Under the pieces are notes generated by a model, which ran no database searches, had not been told where the DNA came from, and was given only the letters and a program-made list of their open reading frames with translations. Of a stretch of 64,000 bases of DNA, positions 18,497-29,210 are shown in pieces. Made by a program: the position numbers and the translations under genes. Every line of letters starts with the position of its first letter. Positions within the stretch are counted from its first letter, which is position 1. Source of the stretch: Rodentibacter heidelbergensis (GTDB lineage Bacteria > Pseudomonadota > Gammaproteobacteria > Enterobacterales > Pasteurellaceae); assembly GCF_002000125.1 (NCBI RefSeq), contig NZ_MLHH01000010.1, positions 1 to 64,000 of the forward strand, given 5' to 3'.

Positions 18497-19123
18497 ATGA
18501 ACGTAGCAAAAAATGTCGTGGTGAGCATTGCTTACCAAGTGCGCACCCAAGATGGTGTATTAGTAGACGAAGCACCGGCCAATCAGCCCTTAGAATATTT
18601 ACAAGGTCATCATAATTTAGTCGTTGGTCTTGAAAAAGCCCTTGAAGGCAAAGCAGTAGGCGATAAATTTGAAGTTCGTGTCCAACCGGAAGAAGGTTAT
18701 GGCGAATATAATGAAAATATGGTGCAACGTGTACCTAAAGAGGTGTTCCAAGGAGTTGATGAATTAGTGGTGGGAATGCGTTTCTTAGCCGACACGGATA
18801 TTGGCCCAATTCCTGTGGTAATTACCGAAGTAGACGGAGATGAAGTGGTGGTGGACGGTAACCATATGTTAGCCGGCCAAGAATTACACTTCACCGTTGA
18901 AGTGGTCGCCACCCGTGAAGCCACCTTAGAAGAAATCGCCCATGGTCATGTTCACGGTGCGCATGGTCATCATCACCATGATAGTGACGAAGAAGGTCAC
19001 GGCTGTGGTTGTGGCGGTCATCACCATCATCATAATCACGATCATGGACACGAAGGTTGCTGTGGCGGTGGTCATAAACAAGATCATCACGGACATGGCG
19101 GTTGTGGCTGCGGCGGTCACTAA
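18497..19123 (+). CDS. slyD: FKBP-type peptidyl-prolyl isomerase and metal chaperone SlyD
   Basis: A cytosolic prolyl isomerase/chaperone that also binds nickel and can feed it to hydrogenase or urease maturation. The 208 residues comprise an FKBP half (DGVLVDEAPANQPLEYLQGH), the insert-in-flap chaperone domain at about 75-120, and a long His/Cys-rich tail from about 151 containing GCGCGG, HHHHHNHDHGH and CCGGGH blocks. Numerous tail ligands point to strong metal binding. Two near-identical CTATACAAT sequences lie upstream. It is monocistronic and followed by a terminator. Confidence 0.96.
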   Translation: MNVAKNVVVSIAYQVRTQDGVLVDEAPANQPLEYLQGHHNLVVGLEKALEGKAVGDKFEVRVQPEEGYGEYNENMVQRVPKEVFQGVDELVVGMRFLADTDIGPIPVVITEVDGDEVVVDGNHMLAGQELHFTVEVVATREATLEEIAHGHVHGAHGHHHHDSDEEGHGCGCGGHHHHHNHDHGHEGCCGGGHKQDHHGHGGCGCGGH

Positions 19124-19138
19124 TTTTCGCTCAAAAGA

Positions 19139-19169
19139 GAAAGGGCAACTCATGTTGCCTTTCTTTTTG
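19139..19169 (+). terminator. Terminator after slyD
   Basis: AAAGGGCAAC pairs with GTTGCCTTT (one bulged G) across TCAT and is followed by CTTTTTG. Confidence 0.75.
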
Positions 19170-19192
19170 TCTAATAAATGAAGGAAAAAACA

Positions 19193-19603
19193 ATGAAAAA
19201 AATCCTACTGTTAACGCTTCTTTTTTGGCTGAGCGGCTGTACGATGAACACCACAGTGGAACAAACAGAAGTGAAACCACAAATGGCAGAAGCACAACAT
19301 TTTTCAGGGAAAATCACCGGCTATGAAACGGCAAACTATCCTTTTTTTGTGAAAAAAGGGCAGAATTTAAACATCAGTATGGCGACATTTTTCCCTCATG
19401 CTTACTTCAATATCCTGCCCCCTCAAGGAAAAGAAGCTATTTTTAACGGCAGTGTACAAGGCGACCAATTTGAAGGGGTCGCACAAGAAACCGGAAAATA
19501 TCAGGTTCAGGTTTATATGATGCGAGCCCAAGCCCGAAGAAATGAAACCATTCCCTATCAATTAGAAATCATTGTCGGCCATGAGCTGCCGCCAATACAG
19601 TAA
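19193..19603 (+). CDS. Putative lipoprotein of unknown function
   Basis: A 136-residue protein with a lipoprotein signal ending FWLSGC (Cys17). The mature part has beta-rich stretches such as FSGKITGYETANYPFFVKKG and AYFNILPPQGKEAIF, ending PYQLEIIVGHELPPIQ. This pattern recalls small inhibitor-like or DNA-damage-type lipoproteins, but I do not recognise a family with confidence. The start is the ATG at 19193, after AAGGAAAA. It lies 69 bases after slyD, behind a terminator, so is probably transcribed separately or by read-through. Confidence 0.75.
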   Translation: MKKILLLTLLFWLSGCTMNTTVEQTEVKPQMAEAQHFSGKITGYETANYPFFVKKGQNLNISMATFFPHAYFNILPPQGKEAIFNGSVQGDQFEGVAQETGKYQVQVYMMRAQARRNETIPYQLEIIVGHELPPIQ

Positions 19604-19682
19604 GAAATAGAGGAAAAGCCTTGTTCTATTTTCCCGAAAAAGCGGACAATCATTCAAAGGGTGAGGCGATATTATATCGTTC

Positions 19683-20639
19683 TCAGTCCTTCGTTTTCAT
19701 CAAGAAGCGCTTTTGCCATTGTTTTGGGCTGATATGATGTTTGGTTTTAAAGTGTTGACGGAATGCTGTTGTAGAATGAAAACCAATTTGGTGGGCTATT
19801 TCCTCAATTGTTAATTTGCTACTTTCAAGTAGCTCCCGGCCTTTGTGTAACCGTATTTCGATCAACCATTCGGTGAATGCCATCCCCGTTGCTTGACGAA
19901 AATGGCGAGTGAATGTACTGCGGCTCATCATCAAGTGTTTGGCTAATTCATCAATCGAATAATTTCCTTTTAGATGAGTTCGTATAATTTCCAACCATTC
20001 ATTGATATTCTCATTGGCCGTTTTACGCGCGATCGGTTGTTCGATGAATTGCGCTTGCCCTCCTTCCCGATGAGGAGAAATCACCAACAAGCGAGCCAGT
20101 TGATTGGCAATTTTTACGCCATATTGCCTTCGAACAATCGCAAGACAGCAATCTAGCCCCGCGGATGTCCCTGCGGAAGTAATAATATTTTCATCTTCAA
20201 TATAAATTGCACTGCAATCCAATTTTACTTGTGGGAAACGTTGTCTAAAATCCATTTCGCCCATCCAATGGGTTGTGGCTTTTTTTCCATTCAGCAATCC
20301 TGCATAAGCAAGTGGATATGTACCATAACATAATCCTACAATGACCGCACCACGCAGTGCAGCTTGTTGTAACGCTTGTATTAAGGCATCAGAAGGCATT
20401 TGCGCAACATTATCCCAACCGGGAATTACAACAAAATCTGCCTGTTCTAGCAAACTCAGCTCACCGTCTGCTGTAATCGTAGCTGGGTGGGAATAAGTCA
20501 TTGCCTGATTTTCAGCCACGATTTTGACTTTAAATAAAGGCTCTCCTTCAATTTCTGTTGAAAAAACCATATAGGGTACAGAAAACTGAAAGGGGTTAAA
20601 TTGTGGATAAAGGACAAGTGCAACCGTTGGAATCGCCAT
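19683..20639 (-). CDS. GlxA-type AraC regulator with DJ-1/PfpI N-terminal domain
   Basis: A 318-residue transcription factor. The N-terminal ~170 residues are a DJ-1/PfpI (class I glutamine amidotransferase-like) domain with VVIPGWDN and the nucleophile-elbow GLCYGTYPLAYAG, with a Cys at the elbow. The C-terminal ~100 residues are an AraC double helix-turn-helix (SIDELAKHLMMSRSTFTRHF, then TIEEIAHQIGFHSTTAFRQHF). FtrA/GlxA family members sense small metabolites. It is divergent from a secreted metallo-beta-lactamase-fold protein, which is its most likely target. The inducer is unknown. Confidence 0.9.
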   Translation of the reverse strand: MAIPTVALVLYPQFNPFQFSVPYMVFSTEIEGEPLFKVKIVAENQAMTYSHPATITADGELSLLEQADFVVIPGWDNVAQMPSDALIQALQQAALRGAVIVGLCYGTYPLAYAGLLNGKKATTHWMGEMDFRQRFPQVKLDCSAIYIEDENIITSAGTSAGLDCCLAIVRRQYGVKIANQLARLLVISPHREGGQAQFIEQPIARKTANENINEWLEIIRTHLKGNYSIDELAKHLMMSRSTFTRHFRQATGMAFTEWLIEIRLHKGRELLESSKLTIEEIAHQIGFHSTTAFRQHFKTKHHISPKQWQKRFLMKTKD

Positions 20640-20731
20640 ATTTTCTCAATGTCATGAATTTGACCCAATTTTTTCGATATTTGAATAATAAGTCAATGTT
20701 TTTTATTTTTTCCTTCTTTCATAATAGCTAT

Positions 20732-20748
20732 ACCGTATTCGGTACGGT
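20732..20748. promoter_or_regulatory. Candidate operator between the AraC regulator and MBL gene
   Basis: ACCGTA-TTCGG-TACGGT is a perfect 6-bp inverted repeat about 34 bases before the MBL gene start, in an otherwise AT-rich divergent region. Its position fits a regulator site overlapping the MBL promoter. Confidence 0.5.
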
Positions 20749-20781
20749 CTAATTTATTTTCATTTTTACAAGAGGAAACTT

Positions 20782-21627
20782 ATGAAATTAAAACCTATCT
20801 TATTTACACTCATGACAACAGCTTTTGCCACAACTGCAAATGCTGAGATCAGCTATCAACATATCCGTAATGCAACGGCTAAAATTGAAATGGCAGGCAG
20901 CACGTTTTTAGTCGATCCCTATCTTGCGCCCAAAGGCAGCTACGCTGGGTTTGAAGGCACTATTAACAGCCAAAAACGTAATCCGTTGATTGATATGGCA
21001 GAACCAGTTGAGAAGGTATTACAAGGTGTTGATGCGGTGATCGTCACTCATACTCATCCTGATCACTGGGATGAATATGCACAAAAAGTATTACCGAAAA
21101 CTTTACCAATTTTCGTACAAAATGCAGGCGATGCCCAAATTATTCGTTCACAAGGTTTTAAAGATGTTCGGGTCGTGGGTAAAAATACCGAATTCAACAA
21201 GGTGAAATTAAGTAAAACAGGCGGACAACACGGTACCGATCAAATGTATGCGACACCACAGCTTGCTGAATTTGCCGGAGAAGCAATGGGCGTTATTATG
21301 CAAGCTAAAGGAGAGAAAACACTCTATATTGTGGGCGATACTATTTGGAATTATGAGGTCGATCATACCCTCAATCACTATAACCCCGAAATCATTGTAA
21401 TGAATACCGGCTATGCTCAATTACAAGGATTCTCCGGTAGCCTTATTATGGGAAAAGCCGATGTTGCCAAAGCCCGTCAAGTTGCACCAACAGCTGATAT
21501 CATCACCGTGCATATGGATGCAGTCAATCATGCTTCAGTCACCTCTGATGAAATGCGAAAATTCGTAAAAGAGAATAAGTTGAATAAGGTTGCCGTGCCA
21601 AAAGAAAGTGAAGTACTGAAATATTAA
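20782..21627 (+). CDS. Exported metallo-beta-lactamase-fold hydrolase (UlaG-like)
   Basis: A 281-residue protein with a signal peptide (MKLKPILFTL to ANA) followed by an MBL domain. THTHPDHWD at 89-97 is the zinc-binding motif, GQHGTD and YIVGDTIWN supply further ligands, and the last metal His lies in ITVHMDAVNH. The arrangement resembles UlaG/YcfB-like hydrolases rather than class B beta-lactamases. Export to the periplasm is unusual for UlaG relatives. It is divergent from a GlxA-type AraC gene, which suggests regulated expression. The substrate is unknown, and drug hydrolysis is not implied by the sequence. Confidence 0.85.
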   Translation: MKLKPILFTLMTTAFATTANAEISYQHIRNATAKIEMAGSTFLVDPYLAPKGSYAGFEGTINSQKRNPLIDMAEPVEKVLQGVDAVIVTHTHPDHWDEYAQKVLPKTLPIFVQNAGDAQIIRSQGFKDVRVVGKNTEFNKVKLSKTGGQHGTDQMYATPQLAEFAGEAMGVIMQAKGEKTLYIVGDTIWNYEVDHTLNHYNPEIIVMNTGYAQLQGFSGSLIMGKADVAKARQVAPTADIITVHMDAVNHASVTSDEMRKFVKENKLNKVAVPKESEVLKY

Positions 21628-21673
21628 GTACAATAATCTATCTATTATCTGCGAATGTAGCCTCTCTAAGAGA

Positions 21674-21713
21674 AAAGCGGTTGTAAAATCTTGTGATTTT
21701 CAACCGCTCTTTT
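21674..21713. terminator. Terminator between the MBL gene and gpt
   Basis: AGCGGTTGTAAAATC pairs with GATTTTCAACCGCT (one bulged T) around TTGT, with T-rich tails on both sides, between convergent genes. Confidence 0.8.
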
Positions 21714-21723
21714 ACTTTATTGA

Positions 21724-22191
21724 TTATTTTCTCGCAAGAGGGGGAACAAACACAAGGCCTAAATCCCAGGGTTGTTCAATCCAGGTGTTTTGTGGAATAT
21801 CAATGACATAATCATCCACCAACTCTGCCCCCGCCGGTTTGGCGAAAACGGTGACAAATTTTGCTTTAGGATACATTTCACGAATGGCGCGAGCGGTGTT
21901 GCCGGTGTCCACTAAATCATCCACTACAATAAAACCCTCACCCCCATTTGGCACTTCTGCGGCGTGTAACACTTGCAGTTCACCTTGATTTTTATGATCG
22001 TGATAACTGGCGATACAAACGGTTTCTACATGGCGAATACTGAGTTCACGAGCCAATACCGCCGCCGGAAATAAACCGCCACGGCTTACCGCAATAATGC
22101 CTTTCCATTGGGAAGCGGGAAGTAAACGTTCTGATAATTTGCGGGCGTGCATTTGGAACATATCCCAAGTCACCACATATTTTTCGTTCAT
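21724..22191 (-). CDS. gpt: Xanthine-guanine phosphoribosyltransferase
   Basis: Salvages guanine, xanthine and hypoxanthine with PRPP. The 155 residues begin [19 protein letters not shown], very like E. coli Gpt. The PRPP-binding loop is [14 protein letters not shown] near 85, and the C-terminus ends [12 protein letters not shown]. The ATG at 22191 is chosen because AAGG lies 7 bases upstream; the ATG two codons earlier sits directly on that site. It is divergent from pepD, the same pairing as in E. coli. Confidence 0.94.
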   Translation of the reverse strand: MNEKYVVTWDMFQMHARKLSERLLPASQWKGIIAVSRGGLFPAAVLARELSIRHVETVCIASYHDHKNQGELQVLHAAEVPNGGEGFIVVDDLVDTGNTARAIREMYPKAKFVTVFAKPAGAELVDDYVIDIPQNTWIEQPWDLGLVFVPPLARK

Positions 22192-22294
22192 AGTCATACC
22201 TTAATTTTGTCGATAAATAAAAATTGGGTAAGAATAACCTGAAACAAGGTTTTATGCTATTATTTCATGAAATTTTTCGTGAAAAGGAGCGAAT

Positions 22295-23749
22295 ATGTCT
22301 GAAATAACTCACTTACAACCTCAATTATTATGGAAATGGTTTGATCAAATTTGTGCCATTCCCCACCCTTCCCATCATGAAGAGGCCTTGGCGAATTTCA
22401 TCGTCAATTGGGCGAAAGAAAAACAATTTTTTGTCGAGCGTGATGAAGCAGGCAATGTGCTAATTCGCAAACCGGCAACCGCAGGCATGAAAAACCGCAC
22501 TCCGGTAGCATTGCAAGCGCATTTGGATATGGTGCCACAAGCCAATGAGGGCAATCCGCACGATTTCACCAAAGATCCCATTCGTCCTTATATTGACGGT
22601 GATTGGGTAAAAGCACAAGGCACAACGTTGGGTGCGGACAACGGAATTGGATTAGCTTCCGCCCTTGCGGTGTTAGAAAGTGATGATATAGCGCATCCGC
22701 CTCTTGAAGTATTGCTCACGATGACGGAAGAAACCGGCATGGACGGTGCATTAAATCTTCGCCGTAACTGGTTGCAATCAGAGATTCTCATTAATACGGA
22801 TACGGAAGAAATCGGCGAAATTTACATTGGCTGTGCCGGTGGCATTAATGCCAATTTGACACTACCGATAGAACGAGAAAAAAACGCTTTCGAACATTGC
22901 GTTCAGCTCACCTTAAAAGGTTTGCGTGGCGGACATTCCGGTTGCGATATTCACACCGGCAGAGCCAACGCCATTAAAGTGTTAGCCCGTGTATTAGCAA
23001 AACTGGCTCAAAACCAACCGCACCTTGCTTTAGCGGAAATTCGTGGTGGTTCTATTCGCAACGCCATCCCTCGTGAAGCGGCGGCGGTGCTGGCATTCAA
23101 TGGTGATCTTAATACCCTTGAAAGAGAGGTCAAAAATCTGGAAGTTTTACTCAAAGAAGAATTAGCCATTGCCGAGCCAAATTTAACCCTCTTTATTGAA
23201 CCGGCAGACAACGCCGAAACAGTATTCACCCCACAAAGCACAAAAACCACTATTCATTTGCTCAATGCCTTGCCAAACGGCGTGATTCGCAACAGTGATG
23301 TGATTAAAAATGTGGTGGAAAGTTCGCTCAGTATCGGTGTATTAAAAACTGAGGGCGACAAAGTAAAAGGCACGATTTTAGTCCGTTCATTGATTGAAAG
23401 CGGTAAAGCTTATGTGACCGAGCTATTAAGCTCCGTTGCCACTTTAGCCGGTGCGAAAACCGAATTCTCCGCCCCTTACCCGGGCTGGAAACCGGTGAAC
23501 GATTCTGCCATCCTCAACCTAACGAAAAAACATTATGCCGAAGTATTAGGTAAAGAACCGGAAATCAAAGTAATCCACGCAGGTTTGGAATGTGGCTTAC
23601 TCAAAGAGCATTATCCACATATTGATATGGTGTCTTTAGGCCCAACTATCCGCAACGCCCACTCACCGGATGAGAAAGTACAGATTTCTGCGGTGAAAAC
23701 GTATTGGGAGGTGTTGGTGAGAGTATTGGGGGATATCTCAATCAAATAA
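22295..23749 (+). CDS. pepD: Cytosolic aminoacyl-histidine dipeptidase (peptidase D)
   Basis: Cleaves Xaa-His (carnosine-type) and other dipeptides; M20 family, two metal ions. The 484 residues have normal length. [11 protein letters not shown] near 75 gives the first metal His and catalytic Asp, [12 protein letters not shown] the bridging Asp, and [10 protein letters not shown] the general base Glu and metal Glu. A dimerisation (lid) domain lies in the middle, and HAGLECG plus RNAHSPDE near the end give the last ligands. It is monocistronic with a terminator immediately after. Confidence 0.95.
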   Translation: MSEITHLQPQLLWKWFDQICAIPHPSHHEEALANFIVNWAKEKQFFVERDEAGNVLIRKPATAGMKNRTPVALQAHLDMVPQANEGNPHDFTKDPIRPYIDGDWVKAQGTTLGADNGIGLASALAVLESDDIAHPPLEVLLTMTEETGMDGALNLRRNWLQSEILINTDTEEIGEIYIGCAGGINANLTLPIEREKNAFEHCVQLTLKGLRGGHSGCDIHTGRANAIKVLARVLAKLAQNQPHLALAEIRGGSIRNAIPREAAAVLAFNGDLNTLEREVKNLEVLLKEELAIAEPNLTLFIEPADNAETVFTPQSTKTTIHLLNALPNGVIRNSDVIKNVVESSLSIGVLKTEGDKVKGTILVRSLIESGKAYVTELLSSVATLAGAKTEFSAPYPGWKPVNDSAILNLTKKHYAEVLGKEPEIKVIHAGLECGLLKEHYPHIDMVSLGPTIRNAHSPDEKVQISAVKTYWEVLVRVLGDISIK

Positions 23750-23756
23750 TAAAAGT

Positions 23757-23787
23757 AAAAACGGTTGTTATATCACAACCGTTTTTC
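23757..23787. terminator. Bidirectional terminator between pepD and tehA
   Basis: AAAAACGGTTGT and ACAACCGTTTTT form a 12-bp stem with a TATATC-type loop. T runs on both strands serve the two convergent genes. Confidence 0.85.
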
Positions 23788-23788
23788 T

Positions 23789-24733
23789 TTACTTCATCCA
23801 AAACTCCCTTTGCACCAACTTCCACAACGTCATCAACACAAGCAATCCAATCATCAAATTTGAGAAAATAAAGGCAAACATGGCGATGCCGGATAATACT
23901 TGATGATGGTAAAAAACCACTGCGCTATTTGCCATTGAGGCTAAGCCGAATGAGAAAGCCCATAAGCCGATATTTAAGCCTTTTTCGATAATCCAGGGGA
24001 AAATTCTCAATAGGAAGAACATTTGCAAAAAGCCATAGCCCCATAAGATTTTGGCGAAAGTATCAACTTCTCCTTGATTGACGGCTAAATAAGCGGAGGC
24101 GCAAACAAATGCCGGGGCGAGAATAATCCCTATAGTGGCACGAAAAGGCGGTTCTAAGGAAGATATGCGTAAATGTTGGAGTAATACAGGTTCAAACATT
24201 ATCCACGCGATGAAACCGGCACCGAAAAATAAATAACCAAGATCGTGATAGCCTAATAAAGCAAGTGAGCTTGCACTGGTGAAGTTTGCAGCGACAGAGG
24301 GTAAATAAAAGGGTGGGCGTGTTGATTTTTGCTCAAAAACACCGCCTTTCCAAAGTTCACTTATCCTAAAAGAAGAAAATAGTAATTGTCCGATCGTTCC
24401 TAACCAAATCATCACTTCCGCTATCACAGGATTCCAACGATAGGCAATATCGCCGACTAACATGGTTGTGATAGGAATCAATGCGAGAAAAGAAAAGCGA
24501 ACAGGGCAGTGATATTCCTCCTTCACTTCGTGGAAATAATAACGCAATTTATACCCATACATAGCAATAAAGGCTAACCAAACGATCATTGCCGTAATAC
24601 CGATCACATCACTAATCGTTTGCGCCCAAGGGAAAAAATCCGCCAAATGCCACCAAGCCAAAGACAGCGCAGCCAAGCCAAGGGGAATGCCAAAATAGCC
24701 GGTAGGTAAGGGAAAAGGTTTTGTTGTATCCAT
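23789..24733 (-). CDS. tehA: TehA-type anion channel / TDT family transporter
   Basis: A 314-residue inner-membrane protein with about ten membrane helices, in the SLAC1/TehA family. FPLPTGYFGIPLGLAALSLAW at the N-terminus and NIGLWAFSFGLASMANSAV near 260 match my memory of the H. influenzae TehA of known structure, including the Phe that gates the pore. Overexpression of family members gives tellurite resistance; the natural substrate is unclear (anions or dicarboxylates). There is no tehB methyltransferase beside it. It lies just downstream of rpoC; in H. influenzae Rd I recall HindII restriction genes between the two. Confidence 0.9.
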   Translation of the reverse strand: MDTTKPFPLPTGYFGIPLGLAALSLAWWHLADFFPWAQTISDVIGITAMIVWLAFIAMYGYKLRYYFHEVKEEYHCPVRFSFLALIPITTMLVGDIAYRWNPVIAEVMIWLGTIGQLLFSSFRISELWKGGVFEQKSTRPPFYLPSVAANFTSASSLALLGYHDLGYLFFGAGFIAWIMFEPVLLQHLRISSLEPPFRATIGIILAPAFVCASAYLAVNQGEVDTFAKILWGYGFLQMFFLLRIFPWIIEKGLNIGLWAFSFGLASMANSAVVFYHHQVLSGIAMFAFIFSNLMIGLLVLMTLWKLVQREFWMK

Positions 24734-24868
24734 TTAACTATCCTTATAAAAATCTTTGCATTAGTCTAACAATAAATAGTATGACTTTCTCAGAAATTTC
24801 AAATTCTTACAAAAAAATGACCGCACTTTTGCTCCTCATCGCTAAGTGATTATCCTATTCTCCCCCAA

Positions 24869-24894
24869 CAAAAAAGCCCCTTTCGGGGCTTTTG
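24869..24894 (-). terminator. Terminator of the rplJL-rpoBC operon
   Basis: AAAAGCCCC and GGGGCTTTTTT form a GC-rich stem around a four-base loop on the minus strand, just after the rpoC stop, ending in a T run. Confidence 0.9.
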
Positions 24895-24912
24895 TTTATC
24901 GATTTGGCAAAA

Positions 24913-27900
24913 TTACTCTTCCATTTCGGAATTTAATAATGCAGCTAGGTTTTGTGTAGCATCATCGGCGATGAATTCAAATTCCGCTTCGATGTCTGCA
25001 TCGCTTGCGAAAGCTGAAACCGGTTGTTCAATCGCTTCCACCGCAAGTTCCGCTGCTTTTTGGCGGTTTTTAATGCGGTTTTGGTGATAGGCGAAACCAG
25101 TACCAGCCGGAATTAAGCGACCCACGATCACGTTTTCTTTCAAGCCGCGTAATTCGTCACGTTTACCAGCTACCGCAGCTTCAGTCAGCACACGAGTGGT
25201 TTCTTGGAACGATGCTGCTGAGATGAAAGATTCCGTTGCAAGAGAGGCTTTGGTGATACCTAATAATTCACGTTCGAATTCCACCAATGGTTTGCCTTCT
25301 GCTTCACGTTTACGGTTGACGATTTTCACACGAGCCACTTCCACTTGCTCCCCTTCGAGGAATTCGGAATCATAAGCTTTTGTGATCACCGCTTTACGCA
25401 ACATTTGGCGAACGATAACTTCGATGTGCTTATCATTGATTTTTACCCCTTGTAAGCGGTAAACATCTTGCACTTCGTTAACGATATATTCGGTCACCGC
25501 ACGCACACCGCGTAAACGTAAAATATCATGTGGTGTTTCCGCACCATCAGAAATCACATCACCACGTTGTACCATTTCGCCTTCAAATACGTTGAGCTGA
25601 CGCCATTTTGGAATCATCTCTTCATAAACTTCGCCTTCGGTTGGAGTGATCAACAAGCGGCGTTTACCTTTGGTTTCTTTACCGAAAGAAACGATACCTG
25701 AAATTTCTGCCAAGATCGCCGGCTCTTTTGGCTTACGGGCTTCGAATAAGTCTGCCACGCGTGGAAGACCACCGGTAATATCTTTGGTTCCTACCGATTC
25801 TTGTGGAATACGCGCCAATGGTTCACCCACTTTCACTGCCGCACCATCGTCTAAGCTGACGATAGCTTTACCCGGTAGGAAATATTGGGCAATCACATCG
25901 GTTTCAGGTAAGAAGATGTCGTTTCCTTTTTCATCAACTAATTTGATAGTTGGGCGTAAATCTTTACCTGCAGTTGCACGTTCACCCACATCTTGAACCA
26001 CAACAGAAGATAATCCGGTTAATTCATCGGTTTGACGTGTTACAGTTAATCCGTCCACGATATCCACGAACTTCACAAAACCGGCTACCTCTGAAACAAC
26101 CGGCATGGTATGCGGATCCCAGTTCGCCACGGTTTCACCCGCAGTCACTTCTTGACCATCCCCTTTGTTTAACACCGCACCATAAGGCACTTTATAGTGC
26201 TCTTTGGTACGACCAAAGGCATCTGTTACGGTTAATTCGGTATTACGAGAGGTTAAGACGAGTTTACCTTCGTCATTTGTCACGAATTTAGCATTAATTA
26301 AATGTAATGTACCGGTATTTTTCACCTGTACGCTAGACTCTTTCGCTGCCGCCGATGCCGCACCACCGATATGGAAGGTACGCATGGTTAACTGTGTTCC
26401 CGGCTCACCGATGGATTGTGCAGCGATAACACCCACTGCTTCACCTTGGTTGATGAGATGACCACGAGCAAGATCACGACCGTAACATTTCGCACAGACA
26501 CCATAATCGGTATCACAGGTCACCACCGAACGAACTTTCACGCTGTCCACGGAGTTTTCATCTAATACATCACAGAGTTTTTCATCTAATAAGGTATTAC
26601 GGGCAATGAGCACTTCCTCTGTACCCGGTTTATAAATATCTTCCGCAGCAACACGACCTAACACTAATTCACGAAGTGGCACTTTCTCATCGCCCCCTTC
26701 AATTAATGGAGTCATCACCAAGCCTTCGTGGGTGCCACAGTCGTCTTCTACGATGACTAAATCTTGTGCCACGTCGACTAAACGACGGGTTAAGTAACCG
26801 GAGTTCGCTGTTTTCAATGCGGTATCCGCCAAACCTTTACGCGCACCGTGGGTTGAAATAAAGTACTGAAGTACGTTCAAACCTTCACGGAAGTTAGCGG
26901 TGATTGGTGTTTCGATGATCGAACCATCCGGACGAGCCATCAAACCACGCATCCCGGCTAACTGACGAATCTGTGCCGCAGAACCACGCGCACCGGAATC
27001 GGCCATCATAAAGATGCTGTTAAATGACACTTGTTTTTCCGGTTTGCCTTCACGGTTAATCACTTCTTCTTGCGACAAGTTTTCCATCATCGCTTTGGCA
27101 ACACGCTCATTCGCCGCCGCCCAAATATCGATCACTTTGTTATAACGTTCACCAGCCGTCACAAGACCGGATTGGAATTGCTCTTGAATTTCCGCCACTT
27201 CTTCTTCCGCCGCAGAAATAATTTCGTATTTCTTCTCCGGAATCACCATATCATCAATACCAACTGACGAACCGGAACGAGCCGCATAAGCAAAGCCGGT
27301 GTACATGATTTGGTCGGCAAACATCACCGATTCTTTCAAACCCAAACGGCGATAAGCTTCATTAATCAGTTTTGAAATGGCTTTTTTACCTAAGGTTTGG
27401 TTGAATAATGAATATGGCATTCCTTTCGGTGCGATCATCCATAAAATGGCACGACCAATCGTGGTGTCGGTAAGCGTAGTTTTGGTTTCAAACTCACCGG
27501 CTTCATTTTTCACATATTCGGTAATACGAACTTTGACACGAGAATGTAATTCAGCCTGACCGGTACGATAGGCTTTTTCCGCCTCTCTTGGGTCTTGTAA
27601 TAACATGCCTTCGCCTTTACCGTTTACTTTGTCACGGGTCATATAGTAAAGACCCAACACCACGTCTTGTGATGGAACGATAATCGGCTCACCGTTTGCC
27701 GGTGAAAGCACGTTGTTGGTAGACATCATCAACGCACGGGCTTCTAATTGTGCCTCAAGGGTTAATGGAACGTGAACCGCCATTTGGTCACCATCGAAGT
27801 CCGCATTAAATGCCGCACAAACGAGTGGGTGTAATTGAATGGCTTTACCTTCAATTAAGATCGGTTCAAAGGCTTGAATACCCAAACGGTGAAGTGTTGG

Positions 27901-29181
27901 CGCACGGTTTAGTAGAATTGGGTGTTCACGGATCACTTCCGCAAGAATATCCCAAACAATGGCATCTTCACGCTCAACCATTTTCTTCGCTGCTTTGATT
28001 GTTGTCGCATAACCACGGCTTTCTAATTTCGCATAGATAAACGGACGGAATAGTTCCAAGGCCATTTTCTTCGGTAAACCACATTGATGTAGGTGCAAGT
28101 ATGGCCCTACGGTGATTACGGAACGACCAGAGTAGTCAACACGTTTACCCAATAAGTTTTGACGGAAACGACCTTGTTTACCTTTAATCATATCCGCTAA
28201 AGATTTTAACGGACGGCGGTTAGAGCCGGTAATCGCACGACCACGGCGACCGTTATCTAATAAGGCATCGACCGATTCTTGTAGCATCCGTTTTTCGTTG
28301 CGTACGATGATATCCGGTGCAATCAAATCCAATAAACGTTTTAAACGGTTGTTACGGTTGATGACACGGCGATATAAGTCGTTCAAATCAGAAGTCGCAA
28401 AACGACCACCATCAAGCGGCACTAACGGACGTAAATCCGGTGGAAGTACCGGTAATACGGTCATGACCATCCACTCCGGTTTATTACCGGATTGTACAAA
28501 GGCTTCTAATAATTTTAAGCGTTTAGTGATTTTCTTACGTTTGGTTTCAGAATTGGTTTCTTGTAACTCTTCACGCAATTTTTCACATTCCACTTCAAGA
28601 TCCATACCTTTTAACAGATCTTGGATCGCTTCTGCGCCCATTTTGGCTTCAAATTCATCTTGCCAACGATCTTCTGCATCAAGATATTGCTCTTCCGTTA
28701 ATAATTGACCACGTTCTAAATCCGTCATACCCGGTTCGGTCACAATGTACATTTCAAAATAAAGTACACGCTCAATATCACGCAATGGCATATCCAGTAA
28801 TAAACCGATACGGGACGGAAGGGATTTTAAGAACCAAATGTGTGCCACAGGTGAAGCCAATTCAATGTGCCCCATGCGTTCACGACGCACTTTGGTTTGT
28901 GTTACTTCAACGCCACATTTTTCACAAATCACACCACGGTGTTTTAAACGTTTATATTTACCACATAAACATTCATAATCTTTTACCGGCCCGAAGATGC
29001 GCGCACAGAAAAGACCATCACGTTCAGGTTTAAACGTACGGTAGTTAATGGTTTCAGGCTTTTTCACTTCACCAAATGACCAAGAACGGATCATATCCGG
29101 TGAGGCTAACCCAATTTTAATCACATCAAAATCTTCACTGGTTTTTGATTGTGCTTTTAAAAACTTAACTAAGTCTTTCAC
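24913..29181 (-). CDS. rpoC: RNA polymerase beta' subunit
   Basis: Catalytic subunit of RNA polymerase, 1422 residues. The zinc ribbon [19 protein letters not shown] lies near 70-88. The active-site [12 protein letters not shown] holds the three Mg-binding Asp near 460. The rudder/lid region, the bridge helix (with [19 protein letters not shown]) and trigger loop follow, and a second zinc site ([16 protein letters not shown]) lies near 895. The start codon is GTG, as in E. coli, after AGGAGAAC. It is last in rplJ-rplL-rpoB-rpoC. The 256-bp spacer from rpoB is unusually long and holds two structured repeats. Confidence 0.98.
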   Translation of the reverse strand: MKDLVKFLKAQSKTSEDFDVIKIGLASPDMIRSWSFGEVKKPETINYRTFKPERDGLFCARIFGPVKDYECLCGKYKRLKHRGVICEKCGVEVTQTKVRRERMGHIELASPVAHIWFLKSLPSRIGLLLDMPLRDIERVLYFEMYIVTEPGMTDLERGQLLTEEQYLDAEDRWQDEFEAKMGAEAIQDLLKGMDLEVECEKLREELQETNSETKRKKITKRLKLLEAFVQSGNKPEWMVMTVLPVLPPDLRPLVPLDGGRFATSDLNDLYRRVINRNNRLKRLLDLIAPDIIVRNEKRMLQESVDALLDNGRRGRAITGSNRRPLKSLADMIKGKQGRFRQNLLGKRVDYSGRSVITVGPYLHLHQCGLPKKMALELFRPFIYAKLESRGYATTIKAAKKMVEREDAIVWDILAEVIREHPILLNRAPTLHRLGIQAFEPILIEGKAIQLHPLVCAAFNADFDGDQMAVHVPLTLEAQLEARALMMSTNNVLSPANGEPIIVPSQDVVLGLYYMTRDKVNGKGEGMLLQDPREAEKAYRTGQAELHSRVKVRITEYVKNEAGEFETKTTLTDTTIGRAILWMIAPKGMPYSLFNQTLGKKAISKLINEAYRRLGLKESVMFADQIMYTGFAYAARSGSSVGIDDMVIPEKKYEIISAAEEEVAEIQEQFQSGLVTAGERYNKVIDIWAAANERVAKAMMENLSQEEVINREGKPEKQVSFNSIFMMADSGARGSAAQIRQLAGMRGLMARPDGSIIETPITANFREGLNVLQYFISTHGARKGLADTALKTANSGYLTRRLVDVAQDLVIVEDDCGTHEGLVMTPLIEGGDEKVPLRELVLGRVAAEDIYKPGTEEVLIARNTLLDEKLCDVLDENSVDSVKVRSVVTCDTDYGVCAKCYGRDLARGHLINQGEAVGVIAAQSIGEPGTQLTMRTFHIGGAASAAAKESSVQVKNTGTLHLINAKFVTNDEGKLVLTSRNTELTVTDAFGRTKEHYKVPYGAVLNKGDGQEVTAGETVANWDPHTMPVVSEVAGFVKFVDIVDGLTVTRQTDELTGLSSVVVQDVGERATAGKDLRPTIKLVDEKGNDIFLPETDVIAQYFLPGKAIVSLDDGAAVKVGEPLARIPQESVGTKDITGGLPRVADLFEARKPKEPAILAEISGIVSFGKETKGKRRLLITPTEGEVYEEMIPKWRQLNVFEGEMVQRGDVISDGAETPHDILRLRGVRAVTEYIVNEVQDVYRLQGVKINDKHIEVIVRQMLRKAVITKAYDSEFLEGEQVEVARVKIVNRKREAEGKPLVEFERELLGITKASLATESFISAASFQETTRVLTEAAVAGKRDELRGLKENVIVGRLIPAGTGFAYHQNRIKNRQKAAELAVEAIEQPVSAFASDADIEAEFEFIADDATQNLAALLNSEMEE

Positions 29182-29210
29182 AAATGTTCTCCTGTCGGAG
29201 TTAAAGGTTT

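Noticed and set aside
18926-19181. Met/Val/Thr-rich frames opposite or alongside the slyD tail
   Set aside because: They arise from the His/Gly codon repeats read in other frames.
20782-21627. MBL-fold gene as a class B beta-lactamase
   Set aside because: Motif layout and overall sequence match UlaG-like hydrolases, and lactamase-specific features are not seen.
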